Assembly (NCBI GenBank): GCA_936440205.1 | Contig: OW387150.1 | Span: 36,069,795-36,133,794 of the forward strand | Direction of reading: 5' to 3' | DNA from: Lepidonotus clava | Taxonomy: Eukaryota; Annelida; Polychaeta; Phyllodocida; Polynoidae | DNA: 64,000 nt | Part shown: piece by piece, positions 62,931 through 64,000 of the stretch | Layout of the letters: every line of letters starts with the position of its first letter | Numbering within the stretch: position 1 is the first letter of the stretch | Translations under genes and position numbers: made by a program | The notes under the pieces: model-generated | What the model was told of the DNA's origin: nothing | The model's input: only the letters and a program-made list of their open reading frames with translations | The model's database searches: none

Positions 62931-63266
62931 TCCCAATCAAAAATATGACGTTATTGAAATGTTAATATAATGCTCTGTTTAGTTCTGATTTGGTTACGTT
63001 ATTTTGAGGGCAACCAAAAATGTCTTTAGAACATTGCGATGTTGCACTGTGACATTATTGTGACATTCTTGTTACATTCCTTCACATCATGATAATGTTA
63101 TTATAACCTTCTTTATTAGTGAGGTCTCAACTTTATCAAAATATAATGTTATTATTATATTCATTTTTAGTAAGTTTCAACTTTTTCATGAAAATTGGTC
63201 AGGTTATAGACTAACTGAAAAAAATACGGTCGCAGAATGAGCTCGTTACATTGCTGCTTGCCTGGG
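62931..63266 (+). mobile_element. Repeat 'TCCCAAGCAAAAATATAACG', copy 1
   Basis: It shares, in order, AAAAATAT.ACGTTATT, CTGTTTAGTTCTG, TCTTTAGAAC, TAATGTTAT, GTCAGGTTA-type blocks and GCTTGCCTGGG with copy 2. Short inverted ends (TCCCA.GC / GC..TGCCTGGG) suggest a small DNA transposon. There is no coding. Confidence 0.65.
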
Positions 63267-63271
63267 TTTTT

Positions 63272-63540
63272 AGCCCAAGTGCCCGCCCCCCCCCCCTCCC
63301 ACCTTGGCTGTACCCCCATCCCCACCCCCACCCCCATCCCCACCTTCCCTCTCCTCACCTCCTGGGTGGCAGCGATCTCAGGTAGAGTTTATTAGCGGCA
63401 GGTGGTGGGGATGTAATACGGAGAAGGTTGTTTAGGGGACGTTTGGATCCCCCTGAACGAAGGAGCCCTGACCCAGAGGGGTGTTAAGAAGAGCTGCAGG
63501 GCGGGCAGGGCGGCCAGGGGGTGAGTGTGGGGCAGTGTGG
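63272..63540. other. Spacer between the two direct copies
   Basis: C-rich simple sequence (CCCCATCCC-type) near 63285-63350, then unremarkable DNA. No gene. Confidence 0.6.
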
Positions 63541-63543
63541 GTA

Positions 63544-63910
63544 TCCCAAGCAAAAATATAACGTTATTATAACGTTGCAGCAACGTTCTGTTTAGTTCTG
63601 CTTTGGTTCTTGTTACATTATTTTGATGGAACCCAAAAATATCTTTAGAACGTAACATTGCAACATTGAACTATAAAGTTATTGTGACATTATTGTTACG
63701 TTCTTTCATGTTAAGATAACATTATCATAACATAATTTATAAGTAAGGTCTCAATTTTACTAAAATATAATGTTATAGTAACACTCTTTCTTAGTAAGTA
63801 TCAACTCTACCTAAAATAATGTAACTATTACATAGAAATTGGGCAGGTTACAGACTAACCAAAAAGATATAATCCCAGAACATGCTTGTTACGTAGCCGC
63901 TTGCCTGGGA
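63544..63910 (+). mobile_element. Repeat 'TCCCAAGCAAAAATATAACG', copy 2
   Basis: Direct repeat of the copy at 62.9 kb, with cleaner ends: TCCCAAGC at the start and GCTTGCCTGGGA at the end. It contains many AACGTT/TAACGTTA dyads. Confidence 0.7.
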
Positions 63911-64000
63911 TGGGACTGGAATAGAAAAGTGGCAGTTTATCATGACTTTATAACACTTTATTCTAATGATTGCAGCGTGTTGCATGAGGAGGAACCCTGA

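Noticed and set aside
62931-63910. Direct repeats of an LTR element
   Set aside because: Only 277 bases lie between the copies, with no coding or primer-binding features; each copy has its own short inverted ends, so they are two separate insertions.

Overview
The window looks like nuclear DNA of a marine invertebrate animal, most likely a lophotrochozoan and perhaps a mollusc. Evidence is a spliced animal gene of the ADAR2 family, many small non-autonomous DNA transposons, and composite SINE-like repeats. One end of those repeats (GTGAGTGAG...ACGCCGCACC) and the other (GTCGCC...GGGCCTATTCT) resemble repeats I recall from gastropods. The animal assignment is secure; the mollusc assignment is an inference of about 50%.

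One gene can be supported, on the minus strand. A candidate first coding exon (59779-59749) and a large exon carrying two double-stranded-RNA-binding domains (37612-36731) join in phase. The joined N-terminus keeps the spacing of vertebrate ADAR2 (Met9 and V16-K-E-N). A twin-CRE, promoter-like sequence lies just upstream (59780-60010). The first intron is about 22 kb. I could not find the deaminase exons. The reading frame runs 61 codons past the splice donor to a stop, with a poly(A) signal 85 bases further on, so a short RNA-binding-only product is possible.

Layout: 1-30.7 kb is gene-free by eye and full of TIR elements, SINEs and a tRNA-like head. 30.7-32.7 kb is a GC-rich, promoter-like zone with six RFX X-box-like motifs, a YY1-type site, a CCAAT box and a CRE. 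32.7-36.5 kb is AT-rich with an unexplained GC island at 35.96-36.2 kb. 36.5-37.6 kb is the ADAR2 exon. 37.6-59.7 kb is its intron, holding two coding-frame-like minisatellites, inverted SINE copies, palindromes and many poly-C runs. 59.7-60.0 kb holds the first exon and promoter. 60-64 kb is upstream DNA with two pairs of TIR elements.

Several insertions can be read against their empty sites: into a tandem duplication at 7.2-8.5 kb, into a SINE at 14 kb, and into a minisatellite at 39.6 kb. No bacterial genes, CRISPR arrays, rRNA or retrovirus-like coding regions were seen.
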